From NCBI GenBank assembly GCA_036345935.2, contig JADWOT020001718.1, positions 108,405 through 172,404 of the forward strand: a DNA stretch of 64,000 nt, read 5' to 3'. The DNA is from Taenia hydatigena (Eukaryota > Platyhelminthes > Cestoda > Cyclophyllidea > Taeniidae). The notes beneath the pieces were generated by a model. It was given only the letters and a program-made list of their open reading frames with translations. It was not told where the DNA came from and searched no databases. Positions 23,489 through 35,164 of the stretch are shown here, in pieces (the stretch's first letter is position 1; each line of letters begins with the position of its first letter). A program made the position numbers and the translations under genes.

Positions 23489-25694
23489 GATTTGTGTCTA
23501 TTTTCCTTGGTGCTGTCTCCGTGACTTTATAGACGTCCCACACTGACCTTGTAAAGCTGATTGGATCTCCTTTTGCAACACAATCACCACAACTATGAGG
23601 TCACCGTGCTTTAGCGAAGAGGCAGATTTGTGAGCACGAAAGCCATGCACGTCCTGTTCATGCATCGTATCTAAGCAGCATGGATAGATTTAGCTTAAAG
23701 GAACGTCGCTTCATCCTACCAACGTAAGATGTACTGTGCTTTCATGGCACCCAAGAATTTGAAAGGCAGTTGCAAGAAAAATATGCTGATTGGGAGGAGA
23801 AATGCACTAAGCTAAATTGATATTTGAGGGAGGGAATTTTGAGCAAATAACTTTACACGTAAGTAAGCACTGTTTGCTAACGTTGCCTCTACTCTTGCAC
23901 GATCTGGCTTCAAGCGAATCTATTTTCACTCATTTCAAGTACTCGCCACTGGAGACCTTGCTCATGCAAGTAAATGTGCTGAGAAAAGTGGGATTTAAGA
24001 GAACGTCATGTGATGAGTTCACATAAACTACGCACAATATGTCAGTGAAGTGACTACTTCGGTTTGACCGTATCTGTGCGCATCTGCCTTATTTAAATAA
24101 GTACTGCACAAACGATTAAGAGTAGGTTTCATGGTGTAAGCTTCTCTTGCTTCCAATTCGTTTTCTAGTGTGCAAAAATTGCAATCTCAAGATTGCGCTT
24201 ATTTACATGCTCAAGTTTATTAGGCTGCGACTGGCTGCACTGTCAACAACCCTTGCAGCGTGACACTTCGGTTTCATTTATGTGTGCCATAAACGCGCGA
24301 AACAGTCTCGGTCTTCTAAAATATAGGTCGCTGAGATGAGGGCGTGTTGGCGCCTCCGCACGCAGACTTTAAAGAAATGCACAGAAAGTGGAAAATGCCT
24401 GACTTTCAAAGACAATTTACCAAAACCCAAAGTCCTTAATGTTGGCAGAATGAAATCCTCCATCTCCAAAAGCAATATAATTCGTAGAACTTTAAAAAAC
24501 TGATCTAGTCTCAGTTTCAGCAGGGTTGCGACCTACTAGCCCCCATTATTCGAAGTCATTTCGCATTCAAGACATCCGAGTAGACAGACAGCATCGTTTA
24601 AAAATTTCACTGATAAAGAGTAAGCACATAGCAGTGTAGACTGATGTTTGAAATAGATCGCCCACCGTGTTGCTTGATACCAACCAGGTCTCTGCGGCTT
24701 CTTTCAAGTACTCGGTGCTAGGACTTCAATCACTTTGCCTAACATCTTACAGAAGTACACAAGAAGCCCGTTCATCACCTCATCTTAATGCAGTGCAACT
24801 CAATGTTCTTCTCTCTCATTTATAATTTCAGAACTAGTCTTATCTCACATTTTCAACACATCGCAAACGACTTTAGGTAAGTTTAGGTGTGTAGGAATCC
24901 CGTGCTTTCTGTTTCTTCTCGAGAGTGTACGATGGCTGCGACCTTGAGATAGGATTTCTTCACACTCGTAGGCAGAGTCTAAGGGCAACATCAATAGAAA
25001 GGCAGAATGACATTTTCACCCAGTGCATATGTGTCAAGAGCACCAGCAGTTGTGTAATGCTTCAAAGAAATTCAGTGTTGTGAGGTGGCAACGTGGGTGA
25101 AGTTGTGTGTTCTCTCACAAAGATCCACTAGAAACGTGTGGGTATATGAAATATATGTCAAGATCAATGCCGAACCACTAAACCTTAGCTGCTTAGGTTA
25201 AAAAATAGCACCCTAAGCTTACGGATCACATAAAAGCTGTCTCTAAACGTTTGGTTAAATTGATCTTTGCGGCCAAAGTTCAAGTATGCGGAACCAAAAT
25301 ATACCAACCATTCAGCACAGACTGCGCTAAATTCCACACTGCTCATCAGCATATTCTGGATACAATAGTCACTGCAGTTAGGAACCGCTCCTATTGACTA
25401 AGTGAAGACCCGAAACATGGAACGGGATGCTGCGGACTTTTAAAGGGGTGAATTCCATTTTGGAAGAAGAAGTGCTTTGCAACGCACACAATCTGAAAAC
25501 CCTTAATTATTAAATAAAAGTAGCGATTTGAAGAAGAATTTTAGCCTGCGTGTTAATAGGATGCTGCTCATGATAGAACCACTTCAAATTGGCTATCAAT
25601 ACAGTTCTATTTTCGTCCATTTAAATTGCAAACAAAATTAACGATCGCAGATGGATCGCAGCCATTAGCGATGCCACAATTCTGGATCACTTAC
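23489..25694. other. No gene recognised
   Basis: Upstream of the minus-strand gene, so its promoter should be here, but no TATA or spliced-leader acceptor can be assigned. A minus-strand frame at 24278-24475 has a possible donor (TTTTGGTAAAT) but no other support. Confidence 0.4.
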
Positions 25695-25916
25695 TTCATG
25701 TGTAACCGCGAGATGCTGCAGCACATAAAACGCGGAATTTTAGAGTCAATGTCAATTTGCACACCATACACGTCGAACCCACTCGCCTCACTGCCACCTT
25801 TGTTAACAATCCCTTGTCTTTTATACTCACGACAGTTTCTGTGTGCCAATGAAACTAACACCAGATCGACTGTCACTGCTAGCAAAGTTATGAAGATTTT
25901 GGTGCTGCACTTTGTA
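25695..25916 (-). CDS. Candidate internal exon with a membrane segment
   Basis: A 222-nt open block between TTGCAATAG (acceptor, ends 25917) and GTAAGTG (strong donor, from 25694). It starts and ends in the same phase (one base completes the first codon, two bases remain at the end), as expected of a real exon. The product begins with TKCSTK, then a hydrophobic run (IFITLLAVTVDLVLVSLA), then a basic stretch (HRNCREYKRQG) and a soluble tail with CCSISR. This suggests a single-pass membrane or signal-anchor exon. No family recognised, and neighbouring exons were not found. The acceptor lacks a good pyrimidine tract. Confidence 0.35.
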
Positions 25917-27378
25917 CTATTGCAAATTTAGTGTCTGTAAATCGCTTACATTCACAATTTGATTTGGCCCTTATTTCTGCAAACGAAACCCAAAGTGTAA
26001 AAGGGATGAAAAGACTTTACTTCTTTTATGCACTGTTGAGTTGAAGGTAGTAGCATACTGCATTGATATGCGAATCAGGTGACCTCACACCTTCTACAGA
26101 ACAAAACCGATAGAACCCCCCTTCTGAACTCCTCTGTCACTTACAAAGAAGTGCACGTCAAGACGGCTCCCTGCTTCGCTCTTTATAGTCGTCAGTGCAG
26201 TTTTGATCTAATGCAATAAACCCCACAGATTTGCCTTAAACCGTGTTCCTGCATTTTGTAGCGTTGACAGCTTAATTCACAAATCTTCATCCCTTCTGTT
26301 TCTATCGTCCATTCCTTCCTTTGCTATCCTACTCAAGCGCTCCGATTATGGTAGTAGTGGCCAGTTTCCACGATTGAATATTTCCTTTCATGCGTGATTT
26401 CCAAATGCTCTGCACGATGATGAGAATATGGCCGCATTTACGACGGAATCATAGTTCAAGTGCGAGATTGTAGCACAACCTCTACTTCATCGTCTTTTTA
26501 CCAATCGCAGTTTTGAGGGGAATGGTTGATTAGTCTGCGATTTATCCAACCCTTAGTTTTACCCCAAGAACAACAGCACAGGTTTTTGGACTATTTTTTT
26601 GCAATTGCTTAATCCATTCGCTGGTTTTGCTTGCAGTGTAAAGCATTTAACTTTGGAGCCTAGAATTCGAATGTATACGGGTTTGGAAGTGAACTGAAGC
26701 AAATAATCTTCTGCTCTTTTCCCTTCGTGCTGTTTTTAAGAGCAGCATAATTGAAGTCTAAACCTCCAAATCAGCTGGATTCGCCCAAAATAAGAACCAA
26801 TTAAGCAAGCTGACCTCTGTATCTTTTAGCATTTGCTTTCATTTTATGCGCCCTTAGAAAGATCCTAATTCTAAAAACCTGTTCAAACCCACGAATTGCA
26901 TCTCAATTCAAATGACCACAGTATCTTCTGCAGTTTTTTCCATGGAGCCTTCCAATTTGTAGGAAAATAAAGGTTAGTCCTCAAGAGTCCGCTTTCTGAA
27001 AAATGCATCCTTCTCTAAGTTTTCTTAATAAAATAGGATTTTGTGATAGCCGATCCGTGTTTTAACGCAAAAATAAAACAGCAGGAACATGATTGCGAAT
27101 ATGCCTGATCCGAGAAGTTTTGCGATTAACCGGAGGATAGAATTGGATAACACCTGGGCGAGATGTATGCTATGCATATAATAGGGCTTTGAGCTGGTGA
27201 CAGGGCATGAGAGTCAGCTCATCTCGACTTAATGTAGCGGCAGAGACCTAATGTGGTCCCGTATCCTGTGGGATCAAGGCAAAGGTAGTCAGCTGCTTAG
27301 AACTAGTGCTTTGAGTGAGTGAACATTCGCTAGTGTCCTCCGGAAACCGGATTTTCAGATTAAATATTCTAGCGAACG
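25917..27378. other. No gene recognised
   Basis: About 1.5 kb without convincing exons. A small perfect hairpin TCCGG-AAA-CCGGA lies at about 27341. Confidence 0.4.
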
Positions 27379-27384
27379 TTTATT
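27379..27384 (-). terminator. Candidate poly(A) signal AATAAA
   Basis: AATAAA on the minus strand, 11 bases past the stop codon of the candidate terminal exon at 27742-27395. It would give an extremely short 3' UTR. Confidence 0.35.
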
Positions 27385-27394
27385 ATGTTCAAAA

Positions 27395-27742
27395 TTAGGC
27401 GCCCTCAGGTTGTGCATTCGTTTGCTTCTGCATCACGTTAAAACTGACTAATCCTGCATCAGCGTCTACATCATTGCAAGACAACACGCTGTCAATTGGG
27501 ATCGCCACAACAGCGTCAAATGGAAACGTTCGACGGGAAGCAATACCCATCTCTTCATTATTATGTAGTACCAGTAGATTGATATTAGTTTTCCCATCAA
27601 TCCCGTTCCCGCCTTTTTGGTAACGACCCATCCATCCAATTCGAACGCTTAAACGAAAATAAATAAGGCAACTGAAATAAAGTTGATCCTTGCCGACGAG
27701 ATTTGCAGCGAAATTCCACTTGACGCCTATTTTTTTCGAAAA
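27395..27742 (-). CDS. Candidate terminal exon, unknown protein
   Basis: A 348-nt block (116 codons with stop) opens directly after a CACTTCCAG acceptor and ends TAA, followed by AATAAA. The product begins FSKKIGVKWNFAANL, passes GWMGRYQKGGNGIDGK, and ends with a polar tail (DADAGLVSFNVMQKQ). Length, balanced composition and the closing signals favour a real exon. A second frame over the first 170 nt also stays open, so the phase is inferred. A possible upstream partner is the 28432-28331 block, whose donor is also phase 0. No family recognised. Confidence 0.4.
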   Translation of the reverse strand, partial: FSKKIGVKWNFAANLVGKDQLYFSCLIYFRLSVRIGWMGRYQKGGNGIDGKTNINLLVLHNNEEMGIASRRTFPFDAVVAIPIDSVLSCNDVDADAGLVSFNVMQKQTNAQPEGA

Positions 27743-28330
27743 CTGGAAGTGCATTTTTTTTATCAGTCATTGTATGATATCATATCACCATTTGTAAAAC
27801 TGAAAAAAATCTTAAAATCGTGGCAATGTAGATAAACACTCAACTTTTGCTGTATGCCACCAGCAAATTAAAAAGCTGCTTGTGAAGTCAATCCAGCAAT
27901 AGAAGCAGAGGCGTATTGCTACTTATCTTACTTTTGGACGCAATAAATTCGACGAATTTGTTTTAACAGTGACGGGGTCCAGTGGCTCGTTTGCAAGTAT
28001 AAAAAACACTCATGGGCGTGGTTACTCCATCCTACACTCCAAGGTTTAGGTTACAGGCCTAACGTAATCTTCGCCTTAGTGTTACATTGGTGTGGTTCAA
28101 ACGGCAATGCAGAAGTTTGGTTCCGATACACCATGCAATTATTTTAATGGCTTAAAGCTGAACAAAGGAATGGCCTCGTTTTAATTAGGTCTACACGGGG
28201 TCGTCGCCTACTAGTTAAGTAGCACTTGTTTTATATTATCGGGATTTGTTAATTTGATCAACCTAGGAACCTCACTTCTCTTTCTTCTTATTTTCCGTTT
28301 TCTTGCAGCGCTACCCGTGAAAGAAGTTAC

Positions 28331-28432
28331 CACAAAGTGATAGAGCATGCAGAATACTGAATTAATGCCGTCTACGACGCAAAATCGAAGATATTTGGTC
28401 GCCGTCTTCTGTGACTTGGCATCAGATCTCAT
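28331..28432 (-). CDS. Candidate first exon, unknown protein
   Basis: ATG at 28432 opens 34 codons (MRSDAKSQKTATKYLRF, then CMLYHFV) to a donor GTAACT at 28330. The donor is phase 0 and would join in frame to the exon at 27742-27395 across a 588-nt intron. The frame runs on past the donor through a basic KRKIRRKR stretch to a stop at 28211, so an unspliced reading is also possible. Function unknown. Confidence 0.25.
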
Positions 28433-28444
28433 CTTTCTCTTCAA

Positions 28445-29040
28445 TAAATGTCGGTCATATCGCCATAGGCTCCCTCCTAGAACGGCTACCTAAACCAGGC
28501 ACTATCTGCATCTTCGATGTTTCCTTTACAAGATTTTCTCCCCACCTCATCAAAGCAATCATCATTTACTTCTCGCAGCTCCAATATTTGCAACTTTTCT
28601 CCTTTTTTTCTCTTCTAAACATTTTTCACCTTCATCTTCCTTCTGCTTTCAGTGCCACTCATCCTTACAATCTTAAATCTCTTTCTTTGCGGACGCATTC
28701 GTAAGGGAATGCAGCTCTTCTATAGTCTGTGACACTTCTTCTCAAAACGCTGTTTTGCAATCGCAGTGCCCACAATGAACGACTCCTAGGTGTGAAAACT
28801 TCGCACCAAATGTTTTGATATGGCCTTTATCTTTTACAAGTTCACCAGACTTAACTGCATTGTAACAATGTGTTTTGGTCAAAATTGTTCGTTTTTGGTG
28901 CTATAAATGCATGTACGAAGTAGGTGATTGAAAAGACGACTCATCAAAGCAGGTGTGGCAATTGGGCCAAATAGATCACTAGTGCCTGTTTTCCGCTGTA
29001 GGTGCGTATGCGATTCGCTGTTGTTCATCCAGTGATGCAC
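28445..29040. other. Pyrimidine-rich noncoding sequence
   Basis: A C/T-rich tract at about 28560-28700 makes a long low-complexity plus-strand frame (28411-28704). I do not call it a gene. Confidence 0.4.
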
Positions 29041-29429
29041 ACAATGCGTTCCTTCCTCCTCTTTCTTTTAATTAATATTTTATTAGTAAAAGCCTTTGAT
29101 GCACTCGAGTGTTCGCCCCTTTGCCTGCCTGCATGTTTGACGACACCTGCGGCAGTCATTGGAAGGAATAGAGAGCAGTGGCAATGCTTGATTCAATGAG
29201 CGAGTCTCATCAGAATTTAGTGGAGACATATGACGCCGATGCCGCTGTTAATTTCAACATTGATTATGACGGTGGTGATAACTGTTGCGGTTCTTCAAAT
29301 GCGCCCTGTAGGAGAGAAGGCGATTTAAACCTGGTCGTGGAAGCACGTGGTCGCTCTCCTGAGTTTGGGACAATATCTTTGAAAATATTGCAGCTCCGCT
29401 ACCTCATGTCCTCCCTGTGCTTGCAATAA
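29041..29429 (+). CDS. Candidate small secreted-protein gene, 3' end clear
   Basis: The 3' part (ATG at 29184, or an exon entering after GAGCAG near 29177) is open for 81 codons to TAA at 29427. It is acidic and Asn/Asp-rich with paired Cys (DADAAVNFNIDYDGGDNCC, then RREGDLNLVVEARG). Just upstream, in another frame, an ATG at 29044 starts MRSFLLFLLINILLVKAFDA, a good signal peptide. One intron between them, with GTAAAAG inside the leader as donor and GAGCAG as acceptor, would need a phase change I could not fit, so the join is unproven. The stop lies inside CAATAAAG, so AATAAA overlaps it. No family recognised. Confidence 0.35.
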
Positions 29430-29898
29430 AGATGCCGAGAAACATCCAACATTCTCAAATCAGGGGTAATAGAGGAGAAGTGTGGTCCACAGTACCAGCA
29501 GATAGGTAGAAGTGAATGAAAGCGTAGAAGTATTTTATGATGAATTTCGTCCGTTTTATCGCAGTTGGATTTGGAGCCATCTGGTGGCAGAGGCTATTCG
29601 AGTTGTATCAGAGACATCCTATGTAGATGGTGGAAGCAGATCCTCCCCATGCGGCATCTTCTCTGTGTAGCGCCGGGTGGGTTAGCTAAGCCGAAATGAC
29701 CTGCGCCACTACACACTGTCTTGCACAATCCTAACTTAATCTACGCTATCTTACTCTATGGTAATCATTCAATAAAGCATTCTACTTGCTCTCGCCAATA
29801 TACTGGTCTCCAGCAAAATGTTTACTGCTAGGATTTTCAGATTTGGCTTAAAAACTTGTCATCTTTATCCTAAATGGCTATTGACGATGCCATATACA
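29430..29898. other. Intergenic gap between two convergent gene ends
   Basis: Short intergenic stretch where a plus-strand frame (ends 29429) and a minus-strand frame (ends 29899) face each other. A plus-strand AATAAA is at about 29771 and could be a second poly(A) site for the left gene. No minus-strand AATAAA was found. Confidence 0.35.
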
Positions 29899-30144
29899 TT
29901 ACCCAGCATTTTTACGTCTTTTTTTCGCATTTTTGACCCATGGAGAATTTTTCGATGATGATGAGCCGAAGTCTAGGACTGCGTCTTGGTCATGTTCCAC
30001 GACCTTGCTTCGTAAAGGTTGGTAATCCAACCGCATCATTTCAAGTAATCCAATAGTATACTGCGTGACTTCCTTTCGCATTTGTGTCCAATCTAAACTA
30101 TTGTTGACAATAAGTTGTAAATTGCTGTTTTGAACCAAGTAATG
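29899..30144 (-). CDS. Candidate terminal exon with nuclear-localisation-like tail
   Basis: A 246-nt block (81 codons plus stop) opens in phase 0 directly after CTTCTTTCTTTAG, a good pyrimidine-tract acceptor. It reads HYLVQNSNLQLIVNNSLDW, then a likely helix (MRKEVTQYTIGLLEMMRL), a Ser run and a basic end (NAKKRRKNAG). The tail resembles a classical basic nuclear localisation signal. Codon use and length are convincing, but no family is recognised and upstream exons were not found. Confidence 0.45.
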   Translation of the reverse strand, partial: HYLVQNSNLQLIVNNSLDWTQMRKEVTQYTIGLLEMMRLDYQPLRSKVVEHDQDAVLDFGSSSSKNSPWVKNAKKRRKNAG

Positions 30145-32813
30145 CTAAAGAAAGAAGCAGTGATGCTAGGGACAGTAGTAGACAATTAGATCAGGGTGGA
30201 GTCGACGGTGTCATTTAAAGACTGATAAGTGTACCACTGCTGATGTAGTAAAAATGAGGTCTCGCAGATTGCATTCGCAGGTGCATGAATAACTGTAACA
30301 AGCAATACAAAGTAACGTATGGAGAGAAAAGGAAGAAAGAAAGAAATAAAGAAAGAGGACCGGTTCTCTACTAAGATGTTATTATCATTTTCACTTTTTA
30401 AACGTTTTGTAAATTAGAACGATTTCTAATCCAGACGTATGGTAGCTTCTTTGTCCTATTTATAGTTTAGTAAAATTTCTTAGTGCGCCATGGTGGCTTT
30501 TCCGATAAAAGATTGAATATTGCGTCTGAGGAAGTCTACATGTGATGAGCCGGGACAATGTCAGATTCCCTTCAAAAATTTGAGAGCAGGTGAATGATAA
30601 TGGCTAGGAGGAGGAGTTCGCGCTCCAATCTTGTTGACTTGGTATGCAACAGATTAGTCACGAGATGATAAACGTTAGTGTTAAGGAGTATCGCAACATC
30701 AGATATCAAGATAAGGTCGCCACCTAGAGCATCCCAATTCGCACTTCATCAGAGGCAAGATAACTGCATCTCCTTAATATCAAGAATATTTTCGTGGCAA
30801 CTAGATCTCATAATCTTCCAGCAAACTATAAATGAGCCCATTGCCATAACTCTAAATAGGTTTGAGACCTTTCCTGTCCACAACCTATTCTTTCCATCGT
30901 TGACAGCTTTCATCTGCTTGATCCCATGCCACTGCATTCTGCAAGTTAATTGGACTGGTCTGCATCGCCCCATCTCCATGCAGTTTAATAAAGTTAAATG
31001 TCACAATGCTGCATCACGAACAAATTTGCACTGATACAGTTCACAAGACTAGGAGTTAACATTTTTATCGCTATGGTAAGTTGAAGAGATGGTTGTAACA
31101 TTCGCATTTCATCCTAAGAGCCATCTTCAATAAAGCTGATTCAGAAATTCCTCATACCATGACCACGCAACTGCAGAGACAGCACAATTCCGGATAGTGT
31201 ACTCAAACAGAGACGACTTCAATGCGTAAATCAAAAAAGGGAAAGGGAGAAAAAGTAAGGTAGGGAGAAAGGTGAAGGCGAAAAAAGACAGGTAACGAGT
31301 CAAAATTTATAAAGCATCCAGAGTCATTCATTTAAAGCATAAAACGTAAAAGCTCTGAATTTGCTGTCTTGACGAATTGAACCGTGGAACCTATCGCAAA
31401 ATAAACGCCTACTTTTAGTCCCTCGAGCAGCCGAAATCGCCATAAACCGCAGGAGCAGCAGCAGTTTGCACGATTTAGCTTCTAGTCTCTATCACTTTCT
31501 CAGCTTTTTAAATGTATTTTATTCTTTTAGCCACTTCTTTTTTCTCTTCTCATGCAATGACAGCCAGTTCACAGTAATGTCTCCCATAGTTGTATTGCGA
31601 TAAAAACAGCTGTCATCCCGTCCTGCCATCTCTGAAGCAAAGATCACTAAGACTTACCAATCCAAGTGTCACATTTAGCACCAGTCCAATCACCACTTTT
31701 GCATTGCCGCAAATCTCTCGGTTCCTTTAAGGTCAATTAAGGTCCTTCGACCCGCTACGTTTACATTCATTCACTCATTCGCATACATCTTGTGCTAAGT
31801 GTAGAAAACACTGCCTAGCCTTTACACCACAATTTTTTTAGCAAAATGAAGACGGCGGTGTTTTCGGATGATAAAGCAGAATTATTTTGCATTCACAGAT
31901 TCGACGTCCTCCGTAAACAAGGCAGGCTCATCGATCCGCGAATTTCTGTGAGGTAGCGAGCACGGATTTTATGCTTTAACTTCTAGACAAAGGATGAAAA
32001 GTGCTGAGGCACATGGACTGGTTCTGGCAGCTGAATTTCCACTTATACTAGGGACATTGACCTCTTAACGGAATAAAATATTAATCCAATATAAACGATT
32101 TCCTACAGAGTACGTACTTACACATGAATAACGACTACTGTAATTTTATTCCGCTCACTTGCAGGTTTAGACATCTGACATTAGAACGTTGGTCAAGGGA
32201 AGACATCATGCAGTGTAGCACTGCAGGATTTCACAGCCAATGCAATTCTCTTGGATGAGCAGTAATTTATCTCCTTTGCTTCTTCCAAGGGATAGATGAC
32301 TCCTCCTCAGTCTCGAGTTTGTTCGATTCCGCCTACTTGTAACTGTATAGGCTGAAGCAGACAAATGTGTTTGAAACTCATAGCCGAACAAAGAGAAGGA
32401 TGTCATGCAGATTTGATTAAATGCGCCTTTCAAACAAAAAGCGGTTGAAATTCATTAGCATCATAGCTAAAGGGGAAGCAAACTTCTGGTCTTTGTAATC
32501 GTAAAATGTCTCCGATGTTATAAAAGCAGATGTGGAAGAAAGGAGCACTGAATCCACAACACTGATAGCATCGCTGAACACATCCTCCTTTCACGAGCAC
32601 CATGAACATCACGGATTCTTCGCCTCGCTTTGGTCAACGGTATTTGGAAGTTCGAATCACCGCTACAAAGTTACCTTATAATGCTAAAACGATCCTTCTT
32701 CCTTTCAGCGCTTTAGTGGGTGCATGCAATTTTCTTATCACTATGTGACGCAGCTTACGTTTCTTTGGTAATAAGAGCTAGTTGACATGTGGTTGACTTC
32801 AATGATGGTACAC
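30145..32813. other. No gene recognised
   Basis: About 2.7 kb. Overlapping open frames on both strands at 30678-31034 and minus-strand frames at 32206-32612 lack splice support or domains. A purine-rich run lies at 30318-30360. Confidence 0.4.
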
Positions 32814-33006
32814 TGATGCAGCTACTTGAGATTTTCTCGGAAACAAAAGAAGACTCAATACATGGGCAAAATATATGCATTCAGTAGGCAAAAAAGAAAG
32901 TGGACTGCTGGCATCGCCAGGAGGTCAGTTTATTCGGCCAGGGCAGCAATATGGCCACCAAAGTAACCGTAAACGAAACTGTTAGTCAAACAAGCAAGGT
33001 ATTGCA
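32814..33006. repeat. Solo TRIM LTR
   Basis: Aligns with all four TRIM LTRs of the window: AAAAGAAG, AATAC.TGGG.A.A.TAT.T.CATTC, CTGCTGGCAT.GCCAGGAGG, GGCCA.GGCA, ATATGGCCACC and GTCAAACAA.CAA.GTATT.CA. There is no second LTR within a TRIM's length on either side, so it is a solo LTR left by recombination or a fragment. Confidence 0.6.
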
Positions 33007-33739
33007 ATGGCTTAGCATTGTGTCGATACAAAAACACATGGTAGAAGTAAAATAAAGCACATTTTTCCTCTCCACATTCCGCAGTTTTTGACCCTCAATG
33101 GCCACGCCATGAGGCAATTTTTGGTTCCCTACCTAAAAAGTTGGGAGTTAAACGGGAACCCTAGAATTTGGCGAGGCAAAACAGCATATCGGAAAAGTGA
33201 AACTGGGGTCGTAGACCTGCAAATATTTTAAGGTTCATTTAGCATTTCTCATGTCATCAGAAAAAAACTGGTACCAAAAACCGTTCAGCTAAAATAATGA
33301 CTTCCACCCAAAATTATTAGATAATTACCTCTGCAAGGTTCACAACATTATTAATTATTTTTGAGTGGCCGCTAAGTATGATTTCATTTGCAGCGTCGAT
33401 GTGTAAGATGCTGGAGAATCGCTTGACATGGAAGGGACAGATTTGCAACGTTTGACATTATTTTAGCTTCTTTACGAAAACTTAAGGCTAGAAACACCGA
33501 ACATCAACCTTTTCCAACGTCCGCTTGGCGAAATCCAAGGTCCAAAACGTCATTCATACCAAGTTGCGTTCAACGGTTAATAGAGGTTTTCTCTTTCTGT
33601 GCACACTGGTCAGACACTGTGGATACTATTTGATAGCGTAGATGATCAAGTATCTACGAGTTTATAAAAATGAAGTTAGTGCTTCCTTCGTAGTCAATTT
33701 GGTCAGCTAGAAGGACAAGTTTAAAGCAAAGGATGAGAT
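33007..33739. other. No gene recognised
   Basis: Short chance frames only. Confidence 0.4.
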
Positions 33740-34110
33740 GAATCGCCTTCACACCTACATAAACACAAGCACGCACACGTTTCTACTTGTTTTCGTAGAA
33801 AAACAATCAAGGCGGCTCTAGATAGGGTCGAAAATAAAAGTGGACAATGATGCACACGCAATCTTCGGCAAACAGACAGACAGGCGTAGATACATAGTGA
33901 AAACGGAGCAGATAGTCTAGAGCGGAAAGCACATAATTTTACCCATTATTGTAGAGCATCAGGTAGAGAGGTTCACCACAAAGATAGTTAAAAAAGGATT
34001 AAAATGAACCTACAAATTACGGCGTGAGAAGTAGAGGCGACGCGCCCACCTTTTCTCTCGAAAGGGTACGTGAAGAGGCGAAGTGGTGTAGGACAAACGA
34101 AAGCTCGTGA
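33740..34110 (+). repeat. Partial copy of the foldback-element interior
   Basis: Aligns in the same orientation with 5550-5840, the spacer of the foldback element: GGCAAACAGACA.A.AGGCGTAGATACAT, GTCTAGAG, AAATTAC..G..AGAAGTAG, GCGACGCGCC.ACCTTT and GAGGCGAAGT. No matching arms were seen on either side, so this copy is incomplete. Confidence 0.6.
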
Positions 34111-35164
34111 TTAGGTTACTTTGGCCATGGTGGATACCTCCTTCCAATTCGAATTACTTGAAGTGCATTGAGTCAGTTCGGTGTGTCGGTGTTCCTGTGC
34201 ATGTCTTCGTCGAATCAAGCTAAGTACTCAGTTTTACAAAACGCGTTTCGGATCGTCGATTTTTTTGTTAGAGACCGCAAATTCAATGGGCACTAGATAT
34301 CAAAGCCCGTAGATCCAGCACTCCAAAATATCATCATGGGTGGGGCATTCATCCACCCGCTTAACAGCATCGGTCCGATTTATAACGTAGATTCGACCTC
34401 TAGTTTCTTTGTGCTTAAGCAACGCCTTCAGTGTATCTAAGTCAGGCCGAAATTTAATTATAAATGGGGACGTCGTACAGTGAATAGTAAAACCAAAGTA
34501 GTGGTCGAAATCCTGGAATTAGGAGAACTCGTTAATTCTGTTACCATAATGTCAATGAACGAGTCACATGCATTTACTCAATGCTAGTAGAGGATCGTAG
34601 CCCCTCTGCTGACGAGTGGAGAACAGACAGTGAGCGGAATAGCAGACTTTCTCCTGACTTGCATCATTCTTTCACATTGTCACGTAGAGAAGTTGCCGAT
34701 TCGATTGGGCCAGTTGCATGAGTTACTGGACTGAACTACTCTCCTTGCCTATTCGAAGGGCTCAAATGAAGCTCATGCTCTAGTCATTGCTGCTCCTCCA
34801 AATCATCAGGCAAATATACTACATTCGCACCTTCCTTATGCTTTGCCCTACCTTGACATATCGTTTCACCTTTACTCCTTGCCACATTAAGTTGCATTTA
34901 AGGACGCTCAGAGGGAGTAGAGCGGGTTACCGCCGAAATTTACGTTACCGTAGATCGACTCAAGCAAACGCCTTCTAGGTGTTGACAAGTTTTGTGTCAA
35001 GGAAGCAGCACGACGCGTTGTCAGAAGTGTGTGTACAAGGAGAGAAAAAGCTAAGCAGTGTCCAGAAATGACTCAGCACATAATGTTCAGACGCTGATGT
35101 TCTGCGAAATGCTCAAGTCATCCTAAGTTTTACGAAAAGCAGTCGGTCCACTCAGTAAGGCATT
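34111..35164. other. No gene recognised; weak pol-end similarity near 34915-34980
   Basis: A plus-strand reading near 34937 gives EIYVTVDRLKQ before a stop, which resembles the tail of Ty3/gypsy integrases. It is too short to call. Rest of the block is empty. Confidence 0.3.

Noticed and set aside
34915..34980. Integrase C-terminal tail (VTVDRLKQ).
   Set aside because: Only eight residues match and the preceding sequence has no integrase features.
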